A DNA stretch of 64,000 nucleotides from Methyloprofundus sp. Lineage in GTDB: Bacteria; Pseudomonadota; Gammaproteobacteria; Methylococcales; Methylomonadaceae. Positions within the stretch are counted from its first letter, which is position 1. Every line of letters starts with the position of its first letter. A model generated the notes under the pieces. The model had not been told where the DNA came from and searched no databases. It saw only the letters and a list, made by a program, of their open reading frames with translations. Location: assembly GCA_016592635.1 (NCBI GenBank), contig AP023240.1, forward strand, positions 4,071,630 through 4,135,629. Reading direction: 5' to 3'. Positions 52,991 through 62,453 of the stretch are shown in pieces. The translations under genes and the position numbers were made by a program.

Positions 52991-54361
52991 ATGGGTCAAT
53001 CAATAATAATTAAATCAAAGCCTAACCATAAAATTTTGAAGGTAATTCTATGTAGTGCAGGTGCTCTGCTACCTATTTCCGCTAATGCGGCTAAACTGGG
53101 TGATACCCCTGGATTGAATTCATTACAATCAGCCACAGGCACAGCAGTACAAACCGTTTGTATAGGCCTGATTCCAACAAATAAACCGACACAAAACCCG
53201 CAAACCCCCGAACAGGATTTATTTAACCAATGTGGCGCGATGGTGCATACCGGTAATGAAATCCAAGGGAGTGGTGCCACTGGCAATAGTTTAGGCTTAA
53301 ATAGTGCTGAACTAGGAAGTGCCTTACAAAATGTAGCGACAGAAGAAATGGGTACACCCTCCAGAGTTGCCATGGGTTCATTGTCAGGGCAAGTTGCGGA
53401 AATTAATACACACCTTAGCGAACTGCATAAAGTAAGCCAAGGCTTAGGTGGCGGAGGTGGGGATGAATCGGGATCGTTATTGGGCAACCGCTTGAATGTC
53501 TTTGTTAATGCGATTGGCGGGTTTGGTGAGATTGATAGCTCAGTACGTGAAAATGCGGCTGACTTTTATTCTGTTGGTTTTTTAGTGGGCGTAGATTACC
53601 GTTTTAGCAATCACTTTGTTGCTGGAGTCGCTGGTGCTTATTCGCATTTAGGTGCTGATTTTCAGAATAATATTAATGTGTCTGGTGGTGGCATAGAGGC
53701 AGATACTTTCAATCTATCTTTGTTTGCTTCATATGATATCAATGACTTCTATATTGATGGTAATTTTACTTATGGTTGGACTGACTATGATGTAGAGCGT
53801 GGCGTAGTAGTGTTGTCAAATAATGCCAGTTCGACAGGGGGAGCCAATCGAATGGCAAGCGCCGATACCAATGGTGATCAATTTTCAGTCGGTGGTGGCT
53901 TTGGTTATAATTTTCATGTCAAAGCACTTAACTTAAGGCCATTTGCACGTTTGGATTATTATCACGGTCAAGTTGATGCCTATAATGAATCAGGTGCTTT
54001 TGGTTTAAATTTAAGTGTTGAGGAGCAAAAGTTTGATTCATTCCAATCGCAATTAGGTGCACAATTATCTTATGTTTTCAGCCCTTCCTTTGGAGTGATT
54101 ATTCCGCAATTTAATGTTGCTTGGCATCATGAGTTTTTAAATGATAGCCGTGAAATCAATGCTCGCTATACGGCAGACATCAATAATTTTACCTTAACAG
54201 CAGTGACTGATTCTGCAGATCGAGATTTTGCAACATTGGGTGTGGGTGTTTCTAGTGTGTTGGCGCGAGGTACGCAATTGTTTTTAAATTACCAAACCTT
54301 GTTAGGGTACAGTAATGTCACTAGCCATTCCTTTTCAACGGGAGTTAGGTTGGAGTTTTAG
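52991..54361 (+). CDS. Autotransporter-type outer-membrane beta-barrel protein
   Basis: The 456-residue secreted protein has a signal peptide of about 34 residues (charged start MGQSIIIKSKPNHKILK, hydrophobic LCSAGALLPISANA). A short low-complexity Gly/Ser-rich passenger (about 35-175) is followed by a C-terminal barrel of about 270 residues (FYSVGFLVGVDYRFSNHFVA; DINDFYIDGNFTYGW; LRPFARLDYYHGQVDAY). It ends in Phe (GVRLEF), as OMPs recognised by BAM do. The barrel resembles the autotransporter domain, but the passenger is very short, so this is probably a stand-alone barrel/adhesin. An RBS GGAG lies just before ATG 52991. Confidence 0.82.
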   Translation: MGQSIIIKSKPNHKILKVILCSAGALLPISANAAKLGDTPGLNSLQSATGTAVQTVCIGLIPTNKPTQNPQTPEQDLFNQCGAMVHTGNEIQGSGATGNSLGLNSAELGSALQNVATEEMGTPSRVAMGSLSGQVAEINTHLSELHKVSQGLGGGGGDESGSLLGNRLNVFVNAIGGFGEIDSSVRENAADFYSVGFLVGVDYRFSNHFVAGVAGAYSHLGADFQNNINVSGGGIEADTFNLSLFASYDINDFYIDGNFTYGWTDYDVERGVVVLSNNASSTGGANRMASADTNGDQFSVGGGFGYNFHVKALNLRPFARLDYYHGQVDAYNESGAFGLNLSVEEQKFDSFQSQLGAQLSYVFSPSFGVIIPQFNVAWHHEFLNDSREINARYTADINNFTLTAVTDSADRDFATLGVGVSSVLARGTQLFLNYQTLLGYSNVTSHSFSTGVRLEF

Positions 54362-54368
54362 TGTTTAA

Positions 54369-56132
54369 TTAATTAGGTTTGGGTGATTCTGTCACTTTCT
54401 TTTCACTAAACTGCATGGCATGTAATTTAGCATAAGCACCATTTTTAGCTAATAGTTTTGCATGTGTGCCATGTTCGATAATTTCACCTTCCGCCATCAC
54501 CATAATGACATCGGCCTTTTCTATAGTTGATAATCGGTGCGCTATAACAATGGTGGTTCTATGTGCCATGACATGCTCTAGTGCTTTTTGAATATAGCGC
54601 TCTGATTGAGTATCTAATGCTGAGGTTGCTTCATCCAAGATTAATATCGGCGCATCTTTGAGCAAGGCGCGAGCAATCGCTAGCCGTTGCCTTTGGCCGC
54701 CAGACAGCTGGATACCATGTTCACCAATTTCAGTTTGCATGCCTTTTGCTAAGGAATTGATAAATTCACTGGCATAAGCAGCATCTGCAGCTTTTATGAC
54801 ATCCGCTTCGGTGACATCACTGAGCGTACCGTAGGCAATATTATTAAACACGGTATCATTGAATAAAGTGATATTTTGAGTAACCAGTGCAATTTGCTCT
54901 CTTAAGCACTCTAAAGTGTATTGTTTAATGTCCACACCGTCTAATTGAATGCTACCTTGCGTGTAATCATAGAAACGCGGTATTAAATTAGTTAAGGTGG
55001 TTTTGCCACTACCAGAGGCTCCCACGACGGCAATAGTTTGCCCAGCTTGTATGCTGAAATTAATATTTTTAAGTGCTGCTTTTACAGCCCCAGGATAACG
55101 AAAAGAAATATTATTAAAACTTAGTTCTCCTTTGCCCAGTGCTTGTGTTTGAGTGCCTTGATCCATTTCAGCGGGAACATCTAATATTTCAAAAATATCA
55201 CTGGCAGCGGCGATTCCTTTCTGGATGTCGTTATTGGCTGCGGCTAATAATTGGATAGGTCTTGGCACCATGAATGCTGCGAGTAGATAAGCTACAAACT
55301 CCCCTGTACTGGCATTATTCATCATGCGTAATGCCAAATATAATAAAGTCGCAAGTGCCAAAGCAACGAGCACTTGCATAATAGGGTTTTGCACGGCAGA
55401 AACTAAGGCAACTTTTTGTGATTGTTGTTTATTAAATAAACTACTTTTTTTAAAGCGATTTATTTCATAGTCAACACCTCCGAAACATTTAACAACACGA
55501 TTACCTGTGACTAGCTCTGAGGTAATATGAGTCATTTCACCCATTGAGTCTTGCACATTTTTACTCAGTGCTCTGAGTTTTTTGCCTACCACGATCACCA
55601 ATAATGCAATAAAGGGGGCGATCACCAAAAAAACGATAGTCAATTGCCAGTTAAGCCAAACAAGGTAGGCGATTAGGCCAATGGCGGTTAAGCCTTCGCG
55701 AATAAAAATTCTGATTGAATCCGTTACCCCGCGTGCGACTTCGGCAACATTATAGGTAATGAGAGAAATGAGCCTGCCACTATTTTGTGCATCAAAATAT
55801 TCGGTCGACAATTGCGTATAATGATTAAAAATATCACGACGCAATTTATGTACGACACTGACGGATACTTTTGCTAAGTAATAGTTGCCAAAAAAAGCAC
55901 CAAAACCACGAATAAAGACTAAGGCGATAATTAAAAAAGGTAAGTATTGAGTATTTGTTTCTGTGCGATGCTCTAAGGTTTCAATGATTGTTTTAATTAG
56001 TTCTGCGGTTAGTGGCTGTGCAACTGCTACAATTGAGAAACCAACTATACTAATGATAAAAAACTTGATGTAAGGTCGGACGTATCGTAGTAAACGTTTG
56101 TAGATTTGAAAGCTTGAGGTCGTTTTTTGCAT
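54369..56132 (-). CDS. msbA: Lipid A/polysaccharide ABC exporter MsbA
   Basis: MsbA flips lipid A-core across the inner membrane. From ATG 56132 the product has 587 residues with six N-terminal membrane helices and a C-terminal ATPase. Walker A is VVGASGSGKTTLTNLIPRFY, the signature is IQLSGGQRQRLAIARALL, Walker B is DAPILILDEATSALD and the H-loop is TTIVIAHRLSTIE. Length and TM layout match E. coli MsbA (582). I prefer 56132 over 56225 because the longer frame overlaps the divergent WaaL gene. The partner lpxK is not adjacent. Confidence 0.95.
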   Translation of the reverse strand: MQKTTSSFQIYKRLLRYVRPYIKFFIISIVGFSIVAVAQPLTAELIKTIIETLEHRTETNTQYLPFLIIALVFIRGFGAFFGNYYLAKVSVSVVHKLRRDIFNHYTQLSTEYFDAQNSGRLISLITYNVAEVARGVTDSIRIFIREGLTAIGLIAYLVWLNWQLTIVFLVIAPFIALLVIVVGKKLRALSKNVQDSMGEMTHITSELVTGNRVVKCFGGVDYEINRFKKSSLFNKQQSQKVALVSAVQNPIMQVLVALALATLLYLALRMMNNASTGEFVAYLLAAFMVPRPIQLLAAANNDIQKGIAAASDIFEILDVPAEMDQGTQTQALGKGELSFNNISFRYPGAVKAALKNINFSIQAGQTIAVVGASGSGKTTLTNLIPRFYDYTQGSIQLDGVDIKQYTLECLREQIALVTQNITLFNDTVFNNIAYGTLSDVTEADVIKAADAAYASEFINSLAKGMQTEIGEHGIQLSGGQRQRLAIARALLKDAPILILDEATSALDTQSERYIQKALEHVMAHRTTIVIAHRLSTIEKADVIMVMAEGEIIEHGTHAKLLAKNGAYAKLHAMQFSEKKVTESPKPN

Positions 56133-56206
56133 ACAGAAATTAAGTGAAAAATGAGTTCTGGCTAGCTTAGCATGATCTAAAATTGACAGCAAAAATACTG
56201 TATAGA

Positions 56207-57448
56207 ATGCATAACATAACTTCAAAAATTTTGTCTTTATCGCTGGGGTTAATGCCTATTATGGTATTAACCGTCAAGCATGGAGTAAATATAAGCGCTG
56301 CAATTATTTTATTAACCTCAATAATAGTATTGCTTATTCATTTCCCGGTCAGTATGCAACTCAGCAATAAAGAAAAAGTACTAATAATTGCTATGTTGTG
56401 TTTACCGTTAATCATTCTCTCCGATGTGCTGCTGAGAGGTTTTAGGTGGCGATATTTTGATTACTATGCAAGGTTTATTGTAGTTTTACCTATTTATTTT
56501 GCACTGAGGCAAGCAAAAGTTACTATTAAGCCTTTTGTTATGGGGATCTTAATGGGTGCAGTAGCTGTTGGTTTGTTAGCTGTCTATCAATGCTATTATA
56601 TTGATGCCTTAAATGTACATGGTTTTGTTATAAAAATTAGCTTTGGCAATATTAGCTTATTATTAGGCATGATGAGCCTAGCGAGTTGGTTTTTGATTGA
56701 TAGTATTTATTATAAAAAAATATTTTTTATTAGCTGTTTGCTGGCTTTTTTTTTGGGCTTAACCGCATCAATATTGTCAGGTAGTCGAGGTGGCTGGGTT
56801 GCTCTGCCATTTTTTATCGCTTTATTTTTCTGGTATTTTCCAATACAGAAATTATATAAGTTAATAAGTGTTTTATTATTAGTGAGCATACTCGCGAGCA
56901 CTTATTATGCAAATGATAATGTGAAATTACGAGTGGATTTAGTTTCTAAAGAGTTTAATCACTATTTTTCTACTGATAATTTCGGTAACTCTGAGGAATT
57001 ACAGGTTTCTTCAGTGGGCTTACGCTTGGAGGTTTGGAGAGCTGCATGGTTGATGTTTACTAAGAACCCAATAGTTGGAGTGGGTTCTGGAGAATTTAAT
57101 CATACCTTACAAGAAAAAATAGCAGCAGGTGAGGTTGCTGACATTTTTATATTTGATCATGCGCATAGTGTACCGATACATCTACTCGCCATTACAGGCG
57201 TAGTTGGTTTTATAGGTTATTGTGTGTTGTATGTTGGGCTTTTATATTATTTTTATCGCTCATTTATTAGTAGTAGCAATAATGAACTTCAGTACTTGAG
57301 TTTTTTAGGGCTTATGTTGGTTGGGGCAAGCTTAGTCTTTGGCTTAACTAATTATTCATTTGGCCATCAGGTGAATGTAGTTTTTTTTGCTGTAATGGTT
57401 GTTAGTCTTGCTGGTATGATTAGTGCGCTTGAAAAAAAGCAGGCATAA
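56207..57448 (+). CDS. O-antigen ligase-like membrane protein (WaaL/Wzy_C family)
   Basis: The 413-residue polytopic protein has about ten membrane segments. The conserved Wzy_C/WaaL region contains LTASILSGSRGGWVALPFFI, GLRLEVWRAAWLMFTKNP then IVGVGSGEFNH, and HAHSVPIHLLAITGVVGF with the conserved His. It probably joins undecaprenyl-linked O-polysaccharide to lipid A-core or polymerises a capsule. From ATG 56207 (the 56183 alternative begins TTG). It is divergent from msbA and convergent with the family 9 glycosyltransferase, consistent with an LPS assembly block. Confidence 0.85.
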   Translation: MHNITSKILSLSLGLMPIMVLTVKHGVNISAAIILLTSIIVLLIHFPVSMQLSNKEKVLIIAMLCLPLIILSDVLLRGFRWRYFDYYARFIVVLPIYFALRQAKVTIKPFVMGILMGAVAVGLLAVYQCYYIDALNVHGFVIKISFGNISLLLGMMSLASWFLIDSIYYKKIFFISCLLAFFLGLTASILSGSRGGWVALPFFIALFFWYFPIQKLYKLISVLLLVSILASTYYANDNVKLRVDLVSKEFNHYFSTDNFGNSEELQVSSVGLRLEVWRAAWLMFTKNPIVGVGSGEFNHTLQEKIAAGEVADIFIFDHAHSVPIHLLAITGVVGFIGYCVLYVGLLYYFYRSFISSSNNELQYLSFLGLMLVGASLVFGLTNYSFGHQVNVVFFAVMVVSLAGMISALEKKQA

Positions 57449-57464
57449 CTTTTAGCTGATTGCC

Positions 57465-58574
57465 TTATGAGTTAAGCAGCTTAGAAATATTGGTTGTTAG
57501 TTGTTGCCAATCAAGCGCATTAATATCAGCTGGCTTAACTGCTTCTGCAAAAAAGCTGATTGCTGAGTCTGAGTTAGGGTGCCAATCGGTGTGGTTTTCC
57601 TTGTTAGGGTTGTAGAGAGCTAGTAATGGTTTATGTAATCCTGCAGCAATATGCACGATTGCGGTATCAACAGAGATCACCCAGCTTGCACAATAGATTA
57701 AAGCAATTGCATCATAAATTGTTTGGCATTGTGGGTAATAAAATACGTTAGTTTGTTGTATTTCATTGCACAATGTTTGTACTTCAGAAATCGTGTCCGG
57801 AGTTGTTAACAGTACAATATTTATTGTCGGCGAAATTCTTAATGCTTCAATAATAAATTTTTTAGTGTTTAGCTTATTGATATGTCTGCCCTTGCCATTG
57901 CCGCTTGGGTTAATTGCAAGTAGTGACAGGGGTTCTTTACTGGCCAAAAATGCTTGAGCCTGCTTTATTTTTTCGGGATTTAGTGGGATTTGATAGGCAC
58001 AATTTGTTGGCTTAATATTCAGATATTTTAGTAAATAAGTGAATTTTTGCGCAAAATGCAGGTGGTTTGTTGCTTCACCTAATTTAATATTAATTTGCTG
58101 TATTTCATCGTCTAATCCTGCAATGAGTCGAGCATCTACTTTACTCAGAAAGTACATATCCTTAATTTTAATTACTTTACTATACTGAATAAGCAAATCT
58201 ACCTGACCAAGCTGTTGGGCAAGTGTTTTCAGGTGAGCGTAGCTAGGCTTGTTGGGGACTTCTATAACGTCTGTCAGCTTTAAGTAATTGCGGAAGTAGG
58301 CTGCCATTGCAGCAGATGAGATAACTGTAATTTTTGCATCGGGGTAAGCCTTTTTGAAGTCTGCAAAGATTAAAGAAGAAACGAGCGTATCTCCCCATTT
58401 TGCATCCCAGCGAATAAAAACAATGTGTTTTAAGTCCGTAATTGGAACAGTAGGCGGGACGGCTTTAGGGTCAAATAGCAACATACCAAGTCTTCTTTTT
58501 AGCCTATTCCGAGTGCTCATGTAGGCAGCAAATAAAGTTTTAAGAGTCATAGGTCTATTATTTTGTGTGGGCAA
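57465..58574 (-). CDS. Family 9 glycosyltransferase (heptosyltransferase-like)
   Basis: The 369-residue GT-B enzyme resembles ADP-heptose:LPS heptosyltransferases. It contains HIVFIRWDAKWGDTLVSSLI (N-terminal acceptor-domain start with a DxxWGD motif), PDAKITVISSAAMAAYF, LLAINPSGNGKGRHINKLNT and the donor-side VISVDTAIVHIAAGLHKPLL with the conserved Asp/His. The N-terminus overlaps the upstream gene's end by 17 bases, and an alternative start MTLKTL at 58550 would leave a small gap. It likely builds the LPS core. It is followed by convergent waaL. Confidence 0.85.
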   Translation of the reverse strand: MPTQNNRPMTLKTLFAAYMSTRNRLKRRLGMLLFDPKAVPPTVPITDLKHIVFIRWDAKWGDTLVSSLIFADFKKAYPDAKITVISSAAMAAYFRNYLKLTDVIEVPNKPSYAHLKTLAQQLGQVDLLIQYSKVIKIKDMYFLSKVDARLIAGLDDEIQQINIKLGEATNHLHFAQKFTYLLKYLNIKPTNCAYQIPLNPEKIKQAQAFLASKEPLSLLAINPSGNGKGRHINKLNTKKFIIEALRISPTINIVLLTTPDTISEVQTLCNEIQQTNVFYYPQCQTIYDAIALIYCASWVISVDTAIVHIAAGLHKPLLALYNPNKENHTDWHPNSDSAISFFAEAVKPADINALDWQQLTTNISKLLNS

Positions 58575-59781
58575 TTTTATTTCTTTTTACAATAAGTTTG
58601 CGTATATCTTTAATATCTTGTCTATGGCCAGCCTGATATAGTTGTTTATCAACTCTAATTGATTCTAGGTGTGTGTCAATATTTTGGGGGCTCAATATGC
58701 GCCCAAAACTTTGTTCATGAGTTGGGTTCATTATAATATCAAAAACAATATCTCCTAAAGCTTGCCTGAAATGTGATGAATCGGCATACCACGCCATTGG
58801 TTTGCTAGGCGTACGGGGTACTGCTTCAATCGAGTAGCTGCTGTACCCTGAAAAATCATAAATTGGGTAAGCCTCTTGTTTAAAATGCTTACTTTCTTGC
58901 ACAGTAATATTAAGCATTTCTTGTTTCCAATATTCCCACTTATCCCACAAGCCTAATTGCTCAATAAGTTCCCATTGCCTGGCATGTGCTGGTGAAATAA
59001 AAAAATGGAGTTTTATTTTATGTTCATGGGCCAGATGCACTAGTTGGCGAAAGTAATCAAAGCTGGTCAGCGAATTTATTGAGCTACTAAAGGTATATTC
59101 CGGAACGGTATAAACTTTGTTTATATAAGAATCTTCGTTTTCGATAAAATTCTTTAGTTGGCCTGTCAGCTTTTTTTTACCGATAAAACCATTAGGTAAA
59201 AAGGTATCATCATTTAGACTATATAAGTTAGTTGCGGTTTTAATACTATAAAAAATGGCATCAACAGACAGTAAAGTTGTCAGTAAATCATCAATAGCAC
59301 TGCCTGCCGCTTGGTTGTTTATGTCGACAGCTAAACGCTCTTCTCTAAATGTTTTCTCAGGTGGCCTGCCTGCATGAAATTGATAAAAATCGAGGCCAAT
59401 ATAAGCCTGTTTTAGTGGGGCTAGAGCTACCGTGTGCTGAAAATAGCGCAATAGTTCATAAAAGGTGATGCCTGAAAAAGAGCTATTATAGATATTTTGT
59501 TGCGGGAAATATTGCTCGGCAATTTTAGAAGAAAAGCCAAATAAGGTGCGTGATGAGCCAATTAGTATAATTTCCGGTTTACGCCGCCTAATCGCCAAAG
59601 CTTTGCCCATTTTTACTTGGGCACTAAACCCTGGGTTATTAACTTTAACTCCCTCTTTGATATAGGTGCGCCCATAAACTGAAAATGGATCTATATAATA
59701 ACTAAAAGCTACCGTTAGCACTAATAACAGTACACAAAAGCCAATGAGCCGACGGCCATATATCAAGAAAGGGTCATTCAT
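58558..59781 (-). CDS. AlgX/AlgJ-like SGNH-fold membrane-anchored protein
   Basis: The 407-residue protein starts with one N-terminal membrane helix (LIGFCVLLLVLTVAFSYYI). A periplasmic domain follows with EIILIGSSRTLFGFSS, the Ser-containing GSS block of SGNH-like acyltransferase/esterase partners, LGLDFYQFHAGRP and FFISPAHARQWE. These proteins work with MBOAT acyltransferases to O-acetylate exopolysaccharide or peptidoglycan. It follows the AlgI-type MBOAT gene by 15 bases and overlaps the glycosyltransferase, so the three probably form one operon. I cannot tell which polymer is acylated. Confidence 0.75.
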   Translation of the reverse strand: MNDPFLIYGRRLIGFCVLLLVLTVAFSYYIDPFSVYGRTYIKEGVKVNNPGFSAQVKMGKALAIRRRKPEIILIGSSRTLFGFSSKIAEQYFPQQNIYNSSFSGITFYELLRYFQHTVALAPLKQAYIGLDFYQFHAGRPPEKTFREERLAVDINNQAAGSAIDDLLTTLLSVDAIFYSIKTATNLYSLNDDTFLPNGFIGKKKLTGQLKNFIENEDSYINKVYTVPEYTFSSSINSLTSFDYFRQLVHLAHEHKIKLHFFISPAHARQWELIEQLGLWDKWEYWKQEMLNITVQESKHFKQEAYPIYDFSGYSSYSIEAVPRTPSKPMAWYADSSHFRQALGDIVFDIIMNPTHEQSFGRILSPQNIDTHLESIRVDKQLYQAGHRQDIKDIRKLIVKRNKIAHTK

Positions 59782-59796
59782 TTAGTTAGCCAAACC

Positions 59797-61335
59797 TTAA
59801 AACTGAAAATATAGAAATTCACTTATGCGCGTCAAAGAGAGTGTTGCATAAACAAATAAGAAAGAAATCATGCAAGACCACGCTAGGCTAGGTCGCCAAA
59901 CAAGTTTTAACTTTGGTATTTTATAATGTTGTGCCTTGGCAAAGATCGGACGATAACGCTGCATAAATTGTTGGGTATTAGGCAATGCAAAAGCAATCAT
60001 AAATAGCAGAATAAACCAGATTATATCAAAAAGCTTAACGGGACCTAATTGATAAAAAGGCCCTAAAAAAGAGATATGATATTCTGCTAGCCAAGGTCCA
60101 AAATAATCAACATATATGGCCATCCATTTAGGTAAGTTAAAGCCATTAAGACCTAACATGCCCGACCATAAATTTAAAGTACCCTCCAAACTTGTGGCTC
60201 TAAAAGGTACCCAAGCAAATAATACTGCAAAAAATGTTAGACACCAGGCAAAGAAACCATTTAATTTAATATGCCAATAGTTAGCAAGTTGTCGCCAAGT
60301 ACTATGAATAACGAGTAATAGGCCATGTACAAAACCCCATAAGGCGAAATTCCAACCAGCCCCATGCCACAAACCACCTAATACCATGGTCAACATCAAG
60401 TTAATAAGTTGCCTAGTTTTGCCTTTACGATTACCACCCAGCGGGATATATAAATAATCACGTAAAAAGCGCGATAAAGTCATATGCCAGCGTCGCCAAA
60501 ACTCGGCAATACTAGCTGCTTTATAGGGCGAATTAAAGTTCATTGGCAGTACTATACCGAACATACGCGCGATACCGATTGCCATATCTGAGTAGCCGGA
60601 AAAGTCAAAATACAACTGAAAGGCATAACTTAGGGAGCCTGCCCAAGCGGCAATAAAAGTAACTGGAGCCCCAGACTCAGCTAAATTAAAGGTCATTGCC
60701 ACATATTGGCTGGTGCCATCAGCTAATACCGCTTTCTTAAAAAAACCTAAGGTAAAAATGGTTAAGCCGATAAAGAGGTGTCGATAACTGAGTTTGTATA
60801 AGGTATTTTTGGCAAACTGCGGCAACATTTCCCGATGATGTACAATTGGGCCAGCTATCAGTTGCGGAAAAAAAGTAACAAATAAACAATAACTTAAGAA
60901 ATTATATTCACGGGTTTCACCCCGATAAGTATCAACTAGGTAGGCAATCTGTTGAAAGGTAAAAAAGGAAATAGCTAAGGGCAAAAATATTTTTTCCACA
61001 TTAAAATGGGTACCACTTAGGCTATTTAAGTTATCTACAAAAAAATTAAAGTATTTATAGTAAGCGAGTGCTAATAAATTAACAGTAATGCCAGCTATTA
61101 AAATTCCCTTTGATTTATCACTACCCGATAACGCAGTTCCCACGGCATAATTAAACAGCATGGAAATAACAATAATGCTTAAGTAGGCTGGGTTCCACCA
61201 GCCATAGAAAAATAAAGATGCTCCGACTAGCCAAGAAATGGCGATACGATGGTGACTTTTAGCACCTATGGCATAAAAACCAAACAAGACAATAGGAAGG
61301 AATACAAAAATAAAGGGGTAGGAGTTAAAAAGCAT
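59797..61335 (-). CDS. MBOAT O-acyltransferase (AlgI/DltB-like)
   Basis: The 512-residue inner-membrane protein has about 11 membrane segments and moves acyl groups across the membrane for polysaccharide O-acetylation. The family signature is clear: DFSGYSDMAIGIARMFGIVL, FWRRWHMTLSRFLRDYLYIP (with LGGNRKG following) and MVLGGLWHGAGWNFALWGFV with the catalytic His. AlgI-type proteins hand acetyl groups to partners such as the protein encoded next (58558-59781). It starts at ATG 61335. The gap 61336-61552 upstream holds no gene; it includes a TACGAAATATATTTCGTA palindrome at about 61414-61431. Confidence 0.93.
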   Translation of the reverse strand: MLFNSYPFIFVFLPIVLFGFYAIGAKSHHRIAISWLVGASLFFYGWWNPAYLSIIVISMLFNYAVGTALSGSDKSKGILIAGITVNLLALAYYKYFNFFVDNLNSLSGTHFNVEKIFLPLAISFFTFQQIAYLVDTYRGETREYNFLSYCLFVTFFPQLIAGPIVHHREMLPQFAKNTLYKLSYRHLFIGLTIFTLGFFKKAVLADGTSQYVAMTFNLAESGAPVTFIAAWAGSLSYAFQLYFDFSGYSDMAIGIARMFGIVLPMNFNSPYKAASIAEFWRRWHMTLSRFLRDYLYIPLGGNRKGKTRQLINLMLTMVLGGLWHGAGWNFALWGFVHGLLLVIHSTWRQLANYWHIKLNGFFAWCLTFFAVLFAWVPFRATSLEGTLNLWSGMLGLNGFNLPKWMAIYVDYFGPWLAEYHISFLGPFYQLGPVKLFDIIWFILLFMIAFALPNTQQFMQRYRPIFAKAQHYKIPKLKLVWRPSLAWSCMISFLFVYATLSLTRISEFLYFQF

Positions 61336-61413
61336 GGTATTACCAATTTTACAAAGGAACAGGGTACTTTAAAATATAAATTCCGTAGTGGTAACTACTG
61401 CAGAAAGTAGCGT

Positions 61414-61431
61414 ATACGAAATATATTTCGT
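61414..61431. promoter_or_regulatory. 18-bp perfect palindrome upstream of the MBOAT operon
   Basis: TACGAAATATATTTCGTA is perfectly self-complementary and lies about 80-95 bases before the MBOAT start codon at 61335 (reading leftward). It could be an operator for the acylation operon. No regulator gene is nearby. Confidence 0.45.
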
Positions 61432-61552
61432 AAGCTCCATCTGGGTTACATTTTGTCGTGCCTCACTTTTGGCGATAGCCAATAAATGTCTATTTTAACT
61501 TAAATTGGGACTGGACTGTATAGAGTCTTGCTTTTGTTAAAAAGTATACATC

Positions 61553-62407
61553 TTATGTTCTGCCATCAAAGCCCTTCACGATTTTTTCATTTCTAAAATC
61601 TAGTGCTTGCAGCTCATCTTCTTTTTCAAAGATAACAAAAGTATGTTTATTAATTAAATGTTTAGGGTTGATGTTCATTAATAGCTGTTCTTGGTAAACA
61701 GCAAGTTTATGACCTTTTGATAGACCTTTGTCCTTATTAATGTTGCGATAATAAGTGCGTAAAGAATTGAGCACAATAAAAGGGTAAACAAATGGCAATA
61801 AAATTAAAGATCCTTTGCTTAATCTGACATATTTTATTTCATGGATTTTAAAGCCGGCTAATTTAGCGATAATTCTTAGTTTCTGTAAGCCAACTAAAAA
61901 GATATGTCCATGATAAATTTCATTACTAATAGCTTTGTCCGACATCCAAACATCATCAATCTCATTAGGAGGCATATTATTATTGGTTTCACTTTCAAAT
62001 AATAAGTAGCTAAGTTTAGCAGCCAAATTAGAATAACTTGGAGTAGTGATCAATAAGCGCCCGCCTTGTTTTAAGACCCGGTTGAATTCTTTAAAGGCTT
62101 TTAATTGATCGCTAAAATGTTCAATACCTTCTTGGCAAATAAGCATGTCAGCAGTTTTATCATCTAATGGAATATTATCGGCTATATTTGCTCGTTCGCA
62201 TTGAACACCTTTCAGCATGAAATACTCAGGAAACAGGTCAAAAGGTCTCACTTCTGCACCTAAATTTTTCAGTATTTCAGAGGTTGCACCTGTGCCTGCC
62301 GGTGCATCTACTATGATTTTAGCAACGAGTTCAGTTTTAATGCTTTGCAGATATTGATTAACATAATATTTAATGCTTTTGGGGTTGTTGATGTGCTCAT
62401 CTAACAT
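61553..62407 (-). CDS. Class I SAM-dependent methyltransferase
   Basis: The 284-residue protein has motif I IIVDAPAGTGATSEIL, motif II VRPFDLFPEYF, NIADNIPLDDKTADMLICQE then GIEHF, and the post-motif FNRVLKQGGRLLITTPSYSN. A C-terminal extension contains IFLVGLQKLRIIAKLAGFKI and RLSKGSLILLPFVYPFIVL, a hydrophobic hairpin suggesting membrane association. It is a lipid- or sugar-methyltransferase candidate; the substrate is unknown. It has a 46-base gap after nadE, so they may be co-transcribed. Confidence 0.82.
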   Translation of the reverse strand: MLDEHINNPKSIKYYVNQYLQSIKTELVAKIIVDAPAGTGATSEILKNLGAEVRPFDLFPEYFMLKGVQCERANIADNIPLDDKTADMLICQEGIEHFSDQLKAFKEFNRVLKQGGRLLITTPSYSNLAAKLSYLLFESETNNNMPPNEIDDVWMSDKAISNEIYHGHIFLVGLQKLRIIAKLAGFKIHEIKYVRLSKGSLILLPFVYPFIVLNSLRTYYRNINKDKGLSKGHKLAVYQEQLLMNINPKHLINKHTFVIFEKEDELQALDFRNEKIVKGFDGRT

Positions 62408-62453
62408 GGTATTTCCTTAATGACAGCGTTTATAAAATTACCTGCTTTATCGA

